Origin: AM-0621 sp964386705
Lineage (GTDB): Bacteria; Planctomycetota; Planctomycetia; Planctomycetales; Planctomycetaceae
Length of the DNA: 64,000 nucleotides
Reading direction: 5' to 3'
Assembly (NCBI GenBank): GCA_964386705.1
Contig: CAYLTY010000008.1
Span: forward strand, 10,982-74,981
The notes beneath the pieces were generated by a model that was not told the DNA's origin, made no database searches, and saw nothing but the letters and a program-made list of their open reading frames with translations. Of this stretch, positions 44,065-52,065 are shown one piece after another; position 1 is the stretch's first letter, and each line of letters opens with the position of its first letter. Made by a program: the position numbers and the translations under genes.

Positions 44065-44261
44065 CAGAAGCCCCCCATCTTCATCTGGGAGACACGCGGC
44101 CTCCTTGGCCGTTGGGCAGAATCCTCACCCTTCAGTTCCTTCAGACGTTGGCGGAGCTTGTCGTGATCAACCTCGACGGTTTCACCATCAATCGTGGTGC
44201 GTGTTACACCCGAGTTGAGGATGCCTTCGATCTGAGCGATTGCTGCTGAGTGGTCTGCCAT
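44064..44261 (-). CDS. gpW-like head-tail joining protein
   Basis: 65 residues: IAQIEGILNSGVTRTTIDGETVEVDHDKLRQRLKEL, then a basic tail RRPRVSQMKMGGF. The helix-hairpin-helix layout and its place before the portal gene match gpW. It is separated from the terminase by two rightward genes. Confidence 0.72.
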   Translation of the reverse strand: MADHSAAIAQIEGILNSGVTRTTIDGETVEVDHDKLRQRLKELKGEDSAQRPRRPRVSQMKMGGF

Positions 44262-44308
44262 AGCGGGCGGGAAGTTACGCCCGGTACAAATCCGCCTCAG
44301 CAGCGGAA

Positions 44309-44323
44309 ATTCAATTCTTGAAT
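44309..44323. promoter_or_regulatory. Palindrome upstream of inserted rightward genes
   Basis: ATTCAA, TTC, TTGAAT: perfect 6-bp arms with 3-base spacer, 20 bases before the start at 44343 and within the only divergent gap of the late region. A possible operator for the moron promoter; the binding protein is unknown. Confidence 0.45.
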
Positions 44324-44342
44324 ATCACTCGGAGGCGGGCAC

Positions 44343-44774
44343 ATGAGCCAACCAGAAGAAGCGACGCCGATTTGGGGCGAAGAATTAGCCAGGTCGAAGC
44401 GACTGCGGCTGTATCGGGATGCCAAAGATGCGAAGACGCTCGCGCTGGCAAATGGTCCCATCGGCGAGAATGGCACGGCTTATTTGATACTCCCCGAATT
44501 GGAACCCGATGTCGCCAGCTACCTGGCGCTGAGCTTGGATGAGATTGAGGACGTGATAGGTGCCGATGGGCGTCTACCGGAAATGAAAGTCAGAGCGTAC
44601 GACCGCCACGATTCGGCGACGGTGGAAGTTCAGCTGACAGTGGATGCCCCGCTTTTCACGAGCGTCACCATCACGGTCCGAATCACGTTTTCGGTCGGAA
44701 ACCTGTGCCTCTGCATCGGGCACGATCAAGAAGGTAGAAAGTACGGCGTCACGCTTCGAACTGGTGCTAAGTAG
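44343..44774 (+). CDS. Hypothetical moron-like protein
   Basis: 143 residues, GGAGG upstream of the ATG. First half helical (EELARSKRLRLYRDAKDAKTL), second half beta (ATVEVQLTVDAPLFTSVTITVRITF). Lies against the direction of the late genes, with its own promoter region. Not recognised. Confidence 0.65.
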   Translation: MSQPEEATPIWGEELARSKRLRLYRDAKDAKTLALANGPIGENGTAYLILPELEPDVASYLALSLDEIEDVIGADGRLPEMKVRAYDRHDSATVEVQLTVDAPLFTSVTITVRITFSVGNLCLCIGHDQEGRKYGVTLRTGAK

Positions 44775-44830
44775 GACACTGCAATTGACAGGGACATAAG
44801 GTCGCGAAGAGCCCAAAGGACTGGTGACCA

Positions 44831-45352
44831 ATGACCGTGGACGCATCACGTTTCAATGCCGCGTATCGAGAAGCTGAATCTCGATTGCATGCATTTCGAG
44901 GTGGCATCCCATTTCGCTCCGATGCCCAATGCGATCGGCTGGATCGGGAGATTCAAAGGCTTGACGGCCTCGCTCGAAAGTACGAACGCAGCAAGCCTGG
45001 TCGTGCCCGCTACTACCGCCGGAAGGCTGATGAAATTCAACGTGAGTTGTCCCACAGCTACAGCTGGCTGGCGAAACGCATCTCCAAGCACTTCTTCCTG
45101 CAGGCCGGATCGTATTGGGCTGAAATCCGCGCAGGATTCGCGACTTGGTCTTTGGCTGCGGCGCGAGTGGCTGAGGATCTGCGTTTGTTCTCTGAGCAGC
45201 TCCGAGTGCGGCCCGTTAGAGCGGTGTCGACGATCGTGGTTTCGCCGGGCGACGTGGTTTCGCAGCTGCGGGAGATCTCCGACGAACTTCAAGGCAACGA
45301 TCAACTCGAAACGTCCCGCACGCCAGGCACTGACAACGACGCAGCACGATGA
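44831..45352 (+). CDS. Hypothetical helical protein, second moron-like gene
   Basis: 173 residues, Arg/Ala/Glu-rich and mainly helical (DRLDREIQRLDGLARKYERS, YYRRKADEIQREL). It follows the previous gene by 56 bases, and its last 137 bases overlap the end of the zinc-ribbon gene on the other strand. Not recognised. Confidence 0.6.
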   Translation: MTVDASRFNAAYREAESRLHAFRGGIPFRSDAQCDRLDREIQRLDGLARKYERSKPGRARYYRRKADEIQRELSHSYSWLAKRISKHFFLQAGSYWAEIRAGFATWSLAAARVAEDLRLFSEQLRVRPVRAVSTIVVSPGDVVSQLREISDELQGNDQLETSRTPGTDNDAAR

Positions 45353-45512
45353 CTTCCACCAGGTCAGCGCCGTGATCAGCTTGCCGTTCGATCAACTGAG
45401 GTTGCTCGTAGTGGCTGCGGTCCGTGCAACCACACTCGGGGCACGCTGAGATGCGCACCACGTTGTCCTGGTAGTCGCGGTTGGCCGAGTTGGGCTTTCG
45501 GCCTCGACTCAT
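45216..45512 (-). CDS. Zinc-ribbon protein
   Basis: 98 residues. CPECGC and CQCLACG are spaced as a zinc ribbon, with a basic C-terminal tail (RRPAKPRSSTPL). ATG overlaps the terminase stop (ATGA), so it is coupled to the terminase; a role in DNA binding during packaging would fit. Confidence 0.7.
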   Translation of the reverse strand: MSRGRKPNSANRDYQDNVVRISACPECGCTDRSHYEQPQLIERQADHGADLVEVIVLRRCQCLACGTFRVDRCLEVRRRSPAAAKPRRPAKPRSSTPL

Positions 45513-47890
45513 AGCGGCCTCGACTTAATCGGCCCCCGCCGCTTCTTGCGTGCCTTGCCGCTGCCGGTGGGTTTGGGCTTTGACCAGATCGAACAACCCT
45601 CGATCGAGGCGCCGACGTGACAGCCTACGAAGGTGTCGAAGTAGTCGTTGTCTTTGGACGCGTTCTCCTTCCACACGTTGCACTCTTCGCCGTTGACCTC
45701 CAGGCGGTTGCGTGTTTCGGAGCGCAGGTGTTCGGCAAACAACTCATGCTTCCAGGCATCGAGTTGATACAAGCTGACCGAGCCGCGTTCTTCGATCCCC
45801 GTTGCCAGGCGTTGATGGGCACGGCTCTTCCACACGTTGGTATCAAATGTGACGACCCGGATCTTGGCTTCGGTGTCCGTCTTCACTCGCCAGTGATCGC
45901 CGATGCGGTCGCTGTCTTTCTCCTTCTTACCCTCGTGCAGTTTGCGTCCGCCGATCTGCGGAGTTCGACCGAACGAAGCGAAGATGCGTTCGTCAGCACG
46001 TTCACGGACAAACCGCTTCACCAGCGTGTCACGATCACCGGCATCGACCATCAGCCGCCGAATGCCGATTGGAATTCCGGACTCACTTTCGAACCGCATT
46101 CCCAGCAGCTCGTTGGTCAAATCATCCAATCCCATGCGCGTCGCGGTATCAATCGAGGGCTTGCGTTTGCCTTGGGTATAATGGTCAACCAACGTCTTCT
46201 TCGGCCTGCGTTTGTTGAACTTCAGAGTCGGTTGTTCCGGCCAGGTACCGTAGCGCAGCACGTATCCGCTGAAGTGAGGCGACCAGGCCATCACGCAGTA
46301 CCAGAGCAGCTTTTCGCCCACGTCGATCATGGCCGTGATGCGATCAGCAGCCAGGGGCACGATGTCACGCTCCTGGGTGTGTTGCTTCAGCGTGATGTCT
46401 TCGGCAGACAGCAGATCGGTATCGTCCTGGTGGATCGGCATGGGCTGTTGCTGCACTTCAGCCGCGAAGCCCTCGGGATCTGTCAGCCACCAGTTCATCA
46501 GGTTCTGCAGGGCTGACAGTTCGTCCGGATTGAAGCGAGCTTCCCAGTACGGCTTGCCCCCGGCGTCCATCTCAGCCCGGTTGTCGGCGTAGAACTTCGT
46601 CGCGGCTTTGGCCGCTTTGTCGCCACTGCGGAAGCACTCGGCTCGCAGCTCGCCGTACTTCTCCCAGAGATCGATTCGCGTCGGGAATGCTTTCAGGCCG
46701 GGAACACGACGGCCGTTCCATTCCGGGTGCTTGCTCTGGTCGAGGATCTGATCGGCCATGTCTTCGGGTTCGATCACGGTGCAGGGCATGATGCCCGCGA
46801 TCTTCTTGCCCGGTCCGGCCAGGCCGATGATGGCCTTCTTCAGCACCTTGATCCGCTTATCGTTTTCCTTCTCGCTCGCGGCGGATTCTTCGGTCTGTGG
46901 GTCGTCGACCATCACGAAGTCAGGTCGGATCGGAGTGCCGTCGACCAGCAGATACTTCATGCCTCGGATGCGGCCCGTGATACCGCGAGCCATAATCACC
47001 GAACCAGACGCCGCGCTTCCGGCGATCGTGGGCAGGACAACGGCGGCATCCTTCCACGTCATGCGGGTACGCTCGCCCTTGTAGAGTTGGCCTCGGCAGC
47101 GGTTCGTGATGCCTTCCATCTTGAGGATGGGGTAGCAGACCTCGGGGAAGTCAGCGGCCAGCAGGTCATTGGTTTCAAAGTGCGTCTTGATCGCGAGCAG
47201 GGACTCTTTGGCACCGTCTGCCGAGGCTCCGATGAGCGCGATGAACTTGCGGTGGCCGTAACACAACGCCCAGATCACGGCACATTCGGAGATCGTGGTT
47301 TTGCCGGAGCCGCGTGGCAGTGCGTAAGCCTCAAGACCACCGTGCAGGATGTTGTGCTGTATGGCCGCGATCAGCTCTTTGTGATCCGGACTCAGTTCCA
47401 TGTAGAACGAGTCCGGGAAGAACGTGACCAGGAACAACTCCAGGTTGAACCGACACAGCTCACGACGTTCCGGATTGACGATGTCGGGCAGCTCGCCGAT
47501 GTCACGGCCAGCGCGTGACGATTCCGACTGATTCGCAGCTGAGCGTTGTTTCTGACGCTCGTACGCGTCGGCTGACGTCACTCGCTTTGGTTTCGGAGCT
47601 GGCCTGGCTTCCGGTTGCGGCGTGGTGGCCATCGGCGTCGCATTTGACGACGGATCCGCGGGCGTCGGTTTTGACTGCGATGCCGGCTTGCTGTGAGCCG
47701 ACGATCGGCGGGACCTGGGCGTCAGTGGTGACGCCGCTGCAGCAGCGGCCGGTGGCGTCGCTTCTGACGACTCCGCCGACGGTGTGAGCGTGCCAGGTGC
47801 AATCGAGGCCTCCGGCGTCAGATCTGACGTCGACGACCGTTTGCGTGATTTCGCAGCGGCTCTCTTGTGAGCTGCTTTCTTCTTCGCCAT
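45509..47890 (-). CDS. terL: Terminase large subunit with long N-terminal low-complexity extension
   Basis: 793 residues. ATPase: Walker A PRGSGKTT at 192-199, Walker B DFVMVDDPQ at about 324-332. The C-terminal RNase H-like nuclease has acidic residues in MIDVGEKLLWYCVMAW, LMVDAGDRDTL and DNDYFDTFVG. Residues 1-125 are Ser/Ala/Pro/Thr low complexity, encoded partly by at least five dispersed inverted repeats (47635-47832), which is unusual for a terminase. No small subunit gene was recognised beside it. Confidence 0.92.
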   Translation of the reverse strand: MAKKKAAHKRAAAKSRKRSSTSDLTPEASIAPGTLTPSAESSEATPPAAAAAASPLTPRSRRSSAHSKPASQSKPTPADPSSNATPMATTPQPEARPAPKPKRVTSADAYERQKQRSAANQSESSRAGRDIGELPDIVNPERRELCRFNLELFLVTFFPDSFYMELSPDHKELIAAIQHNILHGGLEAYALPRGSGKTTISECAVIWALCYGHRKFIALIGASADGAKESLLAIKTHFETNDLLAADFPEVCYPILKMEGITNRCRGQLYKGERTRMTWKDAAVVLPTIAGSAASGSVIMARGITGRIRGMKYLLVDGTPIRPDFVMVDDPQTEESAASEKENDKRIKVLKKAIIGLAGPGKKIAGIMPCTVIEPEDMADQILDQSKHPEWNGRRVPGLKAFPTRIDLWEKYGELRAECFRSGDKAAKAATKFYADNRAEMDAGGKPYWEARFNPDELSALQNLMNWWLTDPEGFAAEVQQQPMPIHQDDTDLLSAEDITLKQHTQERDIVPLAADRITAMIDVGEKLLWYCVMAWSPHFSGYVLRYGTWPEQPTLKFNKRRPKKTLVDHYTQGKRKPSIDTATRMGLDDLTNELLGMRFESESGIPIGIRRLMVDAGDRDTLVKRFVRERADERIFASFGRTPQIGGRKLHEGKKEKDSDRIGDHWRVKTDTEAKIRVVTFDTNVWKSRAHQRLATGIEERGSVSLYQLDAWKHELFAEHLRSETRNRLEVNGEECNVWKENASKDNDYFDTFVGCHVGASIEGCSIWSKPKPTGSGKARKKRRGPIKSRPL
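47635..47832. repeat. Cluster of five dispersed inverted repeats in the terminase 5' end
   Basis: Copies start at about 47635 (GGCGTCGCATTTGACGACGG), 47661, 47718 (GGGCGTCAGTGGTGACGCCG, perfect arms), 47754 and 47814 (GGCGTCAGATCTGACGTCG). All conform to GGCGTC, about five bases, TGACG. Confidence 0.78.
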
Positions 47891-47911
47891 CCGTGGCCTC
47901 GAAGAGGGACA

Positions 47912-48142
47912 TCACTCCGCCGGAGCAATCGAAGCGATCAACGCATCGACGTAGGCTTCATGAGTGATGGTGGGGTCAATGTCCGCAACCAGACGCCCGC
48001 CGCTGGAGTTGCCGCCGAAGGTGCAGTCCACCTGGCCTTTGAGTTCCAGTTCCAGGAGCAGCTCCGTAATTGCGGCCAGCAGGTCGGGAACCGTGTCCGC
48101 GTGAATGCTGGCTTCGAACACCACGGCTCGCCTGGGCTTCAT
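47912..48142 (-). CDS. Hypothetical protein
   Basis: 76 residues, mixed alpha/beta (PDLLAAITELLLELELKGQVDCTFGG). Overlaps the previous gene by four bases. Could be a missing small packaging factor, but no motif supports this. Confidence 0.6.
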   Translation of the reverse strand: MKPRRAVVFEASIHADTVPDLLAAITELLLELELKGQVDCTFGGNSSGGRLVADIDPTITHEAYVDALIASIAPAE

Positions 48143-48342
48143 TGGCCTTCACTTTCTGCTTGCTGGCGCAGCGTCCGAACCTTCTGGCTCAGTAGCGCGG
48201 CGTCGTACCAGGTGAAGCTGAGCGACGGATCTGCGGCGAACTTGCCGAACGTCTTAAGCAGCGTCGCGACGCTGTCGTCGTCGTAGAGGAACACGAACCT
48301 CTCCGTCTCCTTCACGATCGCCAGCACGTTCATCGCTCGCAT
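48139..48342 (-). CDS. Hypothetical protein
   Basis: 67 residues (MNVLAIVKETERFVFLYDDDS from the second ATG). Overlaps the next upstream gene by 89 bases in another frame, so one of the two starts or ends may differ from what is drawn here. Confidence 0.55.
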   Translation of the reverse strand: MRAMNVLAIVKETERFVFLYDDDSVATLLKTFGKFAADPSLSFTWYDAALLSQKVRTLRQQAESEGQ

Positions 48343-48658
48343 GACGTCGTCTCGCTTTCTGCCGCCTGGTCATCGGCGGTCGAACGGACTCGGCAGCGAT
48401 CATGGCCGACTTCAACGCGTGCTCTTTGGTCAGCACGGTCTTGATGACGACCTGGCCCGCGTCGATCACGATCGCCAGGAACACGTCACCGCTGGCCCGG
48501 ATCTCGCCATTACCCTTCTGGCAACCAAACGGGACGGAGTGCGCGTAGAGACCTCGCAGCCGTTCCTTGGATTGGTTCCAGTCTTCGTCGGTTCCGAGCG
48601 GAAACCGCTCGCGCAGCCGGTCCACCGCGTGGCCTGTGATGCAGAGCGGCAGCATCAT
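48254..48658 (-). CDS. Hypothetical protein
   Basis: 134 residues. The first 95 look normal (ITGHAVDRLRERFPLGTDEDW, VFLAIVIDAGQVVIKTVLTKEHAL); the last 35 are Arg-rich and overlap the next gene, so the real product may be shorter if a frameshift exists. Not recognised. Confidence 0.55.
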   Translation of the reverse strand: MMLPLCITGHAVDRLRERFPLGTDEDWNQSKERLRGLYAHSVPFGCQKGNGEIRASGDVFLAIVIDAGQVVIKTVLTKEHALKSAMIAAESVRPPMTRRQKARRRHASDERAGDREGDGEVRVPLRRRQRRDAA

Positions 48659-49299
48659 TCACCCCGCTTCTTGCGGGTCATGCTCAGGACGCCAGCGGTC
48701 GTTTTGGGATACTTCCCCGCCTTCTTCCCCGTGGCCTTCTTTCTGGCTCGAGACTTCGCCGCCGGTTCTGGCGTCTCCAGCGCAGCCAGGCGTTGCTGGA
48801 TCGACAGGAACACGGAATCGGCACCGGTTCGCCAATTCGAGTAGCTGTTGACCATTGAACCGTGAGCATCAACTCGTCGCTGAAGATCCTCGTGGGATGA
48901 CTTCAGCCTTTGAAGCTGGTCAACGAGAATCGAGTCTGACAAGTTGTGGCCATTGAGGATGACGGAGTTGATCTCCGCTCCTCGTTCCAACGCGGCGATG
49001 CGGTCGTATGCCATCGCCAGCTGATCGCACACGCGGGTGTAAGCCTGGTTGGTCTCAGCCGTCACGCGCTCAAGCCGAGCGGCTTCCGTCGCGATGGCAT
49101 CGTTGATGACAGCGGTAGTCTGTCGGAGCTGCTCAACGGTCGGGAGCACTTCGTGGCAGAACTGAGACGCAGCCATCTGGGCCAGCACCGACGCTTGCGC
49201 CATGCTGAAAGGTGGCGCAACTTCAATCTCGATGTTGACTGTGATCCGTTCGTCGCCGATCGGAACAAAGCCACCGAATCGGACAGTGGCGAGAGTCAT
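48655..49299 (-). CDS. Coiled-coil hypothetical protein
   Basis: 214 residues. A short beta start (VRFGGFVPIGDERITVNIEIEV), then a long coiled coil (VINDAIATEAARLERVTAE, QLQRLKSSHEDLQRRVDAH) and a basic Lys/Arg tail. Position after the lipase gene suggests a late or packaging-related function. Confidence 0.6.
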   Translation of the reverse strand: MTLATVRFGGFVPIGDERITVNIEIEVAPPFSMAQASVLAQMAASQFCHEVLPTVEQLRQTTAVINDAIATEAARLERVTAETNQAYTRVCDQLAMAYDRIAALERGAEINSVILNGHNLSDSILVDQLQRLKSSHEDLQRRVDAHGSMVNSYSNWRTGADSVFLSIQQRLAALETPEPAAKSRARKKATGKKAGKYPKTTAGVLSMTRKKRGE

Positions 49300-50036
49300 G
49301 CAAGAGCCTCCAGATAACCACCCAAAAGCAGGTGGTCGCGAATGAGGTCAAAGCGGAACCCCAGCACGCGATCGACGCCGACCGTGTAAAAGCTGGGGTC
49401 AACGAGGATGCGGTGCTTGCGGTCCAGATAGACCAGCTCACCGCAGTGCCGGTACGGGAGTGGGAACGGGCAACGCGGAACGATGTCGTTGCCGTGCACC
49501 ACGCGCAGATGCCGATGGCGTCGACGGCGGTCGAAACCTTTAGCGAAGAAGTCACACCCGACACGCGGCGAACCGAATGTGACACACAGCCAGGCATCGA
49601 GCTCTTCAGCGGCGAGCGTCCCCGCCCCACCACCCATCGAATGACCGTTGACGACGAGATACGGCCGGGCTTCCGGGCCGAGCTCGTCACGAACTTCCAT
49701 GCCCGCCTGGCGGACCTTGCTTCTCAACGCTGCCCAACCAGTCCAGAAGCCTTTGTGAACGAGTCCGCCGTGGTAGTAGGGAACCAGGCGAATGTTCGCG
49801 TCGCGCTTCCAGTCGCGCCAGTCTGTCGGCTCGGTCCCGCGAATCGACAGCACCATTCGCGACGCATCAGCCACGATCGTGGCTGACATGCCACTGGCAT
49901 CATCATCAACGTGCCTCACGACGCAGCCAGGCCAGTTGCGCTGGCGGTCGTAAGCATCCAGGGCGAGCGTGGCCAGGAGCCTGAGAGACTCACGCGTTGG
50001 TGACGAGCTGATAACCGCGAGCGGTGTGGAAGTCAT
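49296..50036 (-). CDS. Class 3 lipase-like hydrolase
   Basis: 246 residues, alpha/beta hydrolase of the Lipase_3 type: oxyanion SIRGTEP near residue 65, nucleophile S133 in NGHSMGGGAGT, FGSPRVG at 154, D184 in HGNDIVPR and H235 in IRDHLL. No signal peptide. It lies among lysis-type genes and would be expected to act on membrane lipids late in infection, similar in principle to mycobacteriophage LysB, though not homologous as far as can be seen. Confidence 0.82.
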   Translation of the reverse strand: MTSTPLAVISSSPTRESLRLLATLALDAYDRQRNWPGCVVRHVDDDASGMSATIVADASRMVLSIRGTEPTDWRDWKRDANIRLVPYYHGGLVHKGFWTGWAALRSKVRQAGMEVRDELGPEARPYLVVNGHSMGGGAGTLAAEELDAWLCVTFGSPRVGCDFFAKGFDRRRRHRHLRVVHGNDIVPRCPFPLPYRHCGELVYLDRKHRILVDPSFYTVGVDRVLGFRFDLIRDHLLLGGYLEALA

Positions 50037-50098
50037 CGACGATCCTTCGTCTGGGCGGCAACGCGTCCTGCGTCGCCGGAAGTGTGAATCGACGTGCG

Positions 50099-50317
50099 TT
50101 AGCGGCGGTCGTTGAGAGCCTTCTTCAGCTCGCCGAAGTCAGAGCTAAGCTGCTCGACTTTGGTGCGCGTGACTGCGGCATCCGTCTTTGCTGCTGCCAC
50201 GTCATCGGCAAGCCCCTTGTAGGCAGCGCCCAACGCGAACAAGAGCGTCAAGGCGAACGTGGCCAGGCCGAGCCAATTGCCGACTGTGAGCGACCAACGG
50301 TCCTCGGATTTGGTCAT
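50099..50317 (-). CDS. Membrane protein with coiled coil, inner spanin or holin-associated candidate
   Basis: 72 residues from ATG 50317, TGATG overlap with the upstream gene. One transmembrane segment (LGLATFALTLLFALGAAYKGL) near residue 20 is followed by a coiled coil (AVTRTKVEQLSSDFGELKKAL). This N-anchor plus coiled coil layout matches inner spanin or XhlA-like lysis proteins. Function inferred. Confidence 0.6.
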   Translation of the reverse strand: MTKSEDRWSLTVGNWLGLATFALTLLFALGAAYKGLADDVAAAKTDAAVTRTKVEQLSSDFGELKKALNDRR

Positions 50318-50922
50318 CAGGCTGCCCTTCGTTGCTGTGAGGCGACGGCGTCTAAACGCACCTGGTAGACGTCGCCTTGCATCCGCAGCTCGCGGATGTT
50401 GCTCAACGCGTAATCTCGCCACTGCACCTGCTTGGCGAGCTGCTGCGTGTTCGATTCCTGTTCCTGCACCAGGAACGGGATGACTTCCCGTGAGGGGATG
50501 AGGTGGTTCGTGCGGAGATCGATGTACGTCACCGACAAACCACGGACCTTCTGCACGTCGAGATAGAGCTGGCCACCATGCTCAACGATCGACGCTCGCT
50601 TGCCCTTGGCGCGAGCAGATCCGAGGCGTGTGAGCCGCTGGCCCCAGCGACGCCCAGAAGACTCGAAGTTCTGGTAGCCAAGGCCGTCCTGCTTCGCTCG
50701 GCGACCGTTGACGGCACCCTGGTAGGTTCCGCCAATCATCACCGTGGTGTGAGCCCGCTTCCGAATGTGCCAGGCGTCGGCATCAGCATCCCACCAGGGG
50801 TTGCCGGTCTTGCGCATGGCGGGAATGGTCTCGGTGAAGATCGTCGCGATGGTCGCGCTCTCTATACCGCGAATGATACCCGCCAGCATGCGCAGACTGA
50901 TCTGCCGCGTGAAGCCGCTCAT
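50317..50922 (-). CDS. Hypothetical protein in lysis region
   Basis: 201 residues, basic, helical N-terminus (SLRMLAGIIRGIESATIATIF) and a central WWDADADAWHIRKR segment. Overlaps both neighbours by four bases or less. Not recognised; it does not resemble a known endolysin family. Confidence 0.6.
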   Translation of the reverse strand: MSGFTRQISLRMLAGIIRGIESATIATIFTETIPAMRKTGNPWWDADADAWHIRKRAHTTVMIGGTYQGAVNGRRAKQDGLGYQNFESSGRRWGQRLTRLGSARAKGKRASIVEHGGQLYLDVQKVRGLSVTYIDLRTNHLIPSREVIPFLVQEQESNTQQLAKQVQWRDYALSNIRELRMQGDVYQVRLDAVASQQRRAA

Positions 50923-51194
50923 TCGGTGACGGCCGGTTTCTGCAAGCCGAGATGCTCACGGAACGCGGCATCGCCCATCTGGCGAGGCGAGCCCTCTTTG
51001 TCGAGGTACTGCCACTGCTCTTCAGAGTACCGCCGCTGAGGGCACGTGATGACGGCTGACGGTGGACCGATATAGGTCGGTGGCATGCAGCACGCCGGGC
51101 CGCAGCACTGACGCGGGCAACTGCAGCCGCTCAGCATGATCAGACCGAAGACGATCATGGCCAGCGGCCACAAGAAACAGAACGATTTACGCAT
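50919..51194 (-). CDS. Cys-rich lipoprotein, outer spanin candidate
   Basis: 91 residues from ATG 51194 (AAAGGA upstream). Signal peptide with lipobox LSGC at the N-terminus, then CSCPRQCCGPACCMPP, and a soluble charged part. Export and lipid attachment are predicted. Pairs by position with the coiled-coil membrane protein 600 bases downstream. Confidence 0.65.
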   Translation of the reverse strand: MRKSFCFLWPLAMIVFGLIMLSGCSCPRQCCGPACCMPPTYIGPPSAVITCPQRRYSEEQWQYLDKEGSPRQMGDAAFREHLGLQKPAVTE

Positions 51195-51238
51195 GCGAAT
51201 CCTTTCGCAGAACGAGATGAAACCCACCCCGAGCCCAG

Positions 51239-51685
51239 TCATTCATCCGCACTGGGTTCACCGAGCTGCGTTGGCTTCGGTGCAGGGGACGATGGGAGCG
51301 CTGGGCTCGGGGGAGCGCCCGCCGCTGTGTTAGCGGGCGCGTCGGGAGGGTAGAGAACCGCAGCCGCTCCACCGGCTGCGTTGAGTTGGTCGCCGACCGG
51401 GCCGGATGCCACGGTGCTTTTCACAGTCGCGCCAGAGAGTCCGGCCTTGCCCTCGAAGCGATTGAGGTTCGGACCTGCCGCCGCCGGTTGGGGCGTGGTG
51501 ATGATCGTGGTGTGAGACCCAATCACGATCGGTGTCCCGTCCGGAGCTGCAGGCGAAACCTTCAAACCGAAGGTCGAACTCTGAAGCTGCGTGCCCGGTT
51601 CGAGGTTCATCGCCTTGCAGCCAGCTGCACAAGCCGACGCAAGTAAGACCGCCGAGAGTTGAGAAGGTCGGTACCGGTACCTCAT
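51239..51685 (-). CDS. Lipoprotein with Pro/Ala-rich end
   Basis: 148 residues from ATG 51685 (GGAGAAGAG upstream), overlapping the stop of the holin-like gene (ATGA). Signal peptide LSAVLLASACAAGC ends at a lipobox cysteine. The mature part is neutral and ends PPSPALPSSPAPKP. A second lipoprotein in the lysis region is unusual. Confidence 0.65.
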   Translation of the reverse strand: MRYRYRPSQLSAVLLASACAAGCKAMNLEPGTQLQSSTFGLKVSPAAPDGTPIVIGSHTTIITTPQPAAAGPNLNRFEGKAGLSGATVKSTVASGPVGDQLNAAGGAAAVLYPPDAPANTAAGAPPSPALPSSPAPKPTQLGEPSADE

Positions 51686-52065
51686 TGGCTCTTCTCCCGT
51701 CCGGCCTTGAACGCACACCAGGCACCGACGCAGAGCGCACCAGGCGAGGCGTAACCGCAGGCCGTGGCAAACGTCGTGAGCGATTCGAGTAGCTGCTCTT
51801 GATTCACGGTGCCGACGACTCGCTGCATCAGGCAGCCCAGCACGGTCCAGACCAGGACGTTGACCGTGAGCCCTTGATGCTCCCACGACAGCAGCCGCTG
51901 CTTCCATGTGGGCAGGTTCGTCGCGACCGTGGCCGGTCCGAATCGCTCCGCCAGCCACGCCTCGTGCTCATCGACCGTCATCACAACGTTGATGGTACCG
52001 AGCGGCGCAGCGGAGGATTGCGGCGTTTGGGCGAACAGGCGCGCTGGCGGAGTGACCTCGGTCAT
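51682..52065 (-). CDS. Holin-like membrane protein, first gene of the late operon
   Basis: 127 residues from ATG 52065. Two hydrophobic segments (TVNVLVWTVLGCLMQRVV about 75-93 and ACGYASPGALCVGAWCAF about 103-120) and a short charged end fit a class II or III holin. A longer frame upstream lacks a ribosome-binding sequence; GGAAG precedes 52065. Start of the long leftward transcript. Confidence 0.55.
   Translation of the reverse strand: MTEVTPPARLFAQTPQSSAAPLGTINVVMTVDEHEAWLAERFGPATVATNLPTWKQRLLSWEHQGLTVNVLVWTVLGCLMQRVVGTVNQEQLLESLTTFATACGYASPGALCVGAWCAFKAGREKSQ

Noticed and set aside
33270..44261. Contractile tail (myovirus) morphology
   Set aside because: No sheath, baseplate wedge or tube-sheath pair was found; the gene order is that of a siphovirus.
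44856..45449. Alternative 197-residue frame over the second moron gene
   Set aside because: Ser/Arg/Ala-rich without domain pattern; the 44831 frame has a better start and helical protein character.
47570..47840. CRISPR array
   Set aside because: The repeats are short inverted repeats at uneven distances inside a coding region; no constant spacer length and no cas genes.
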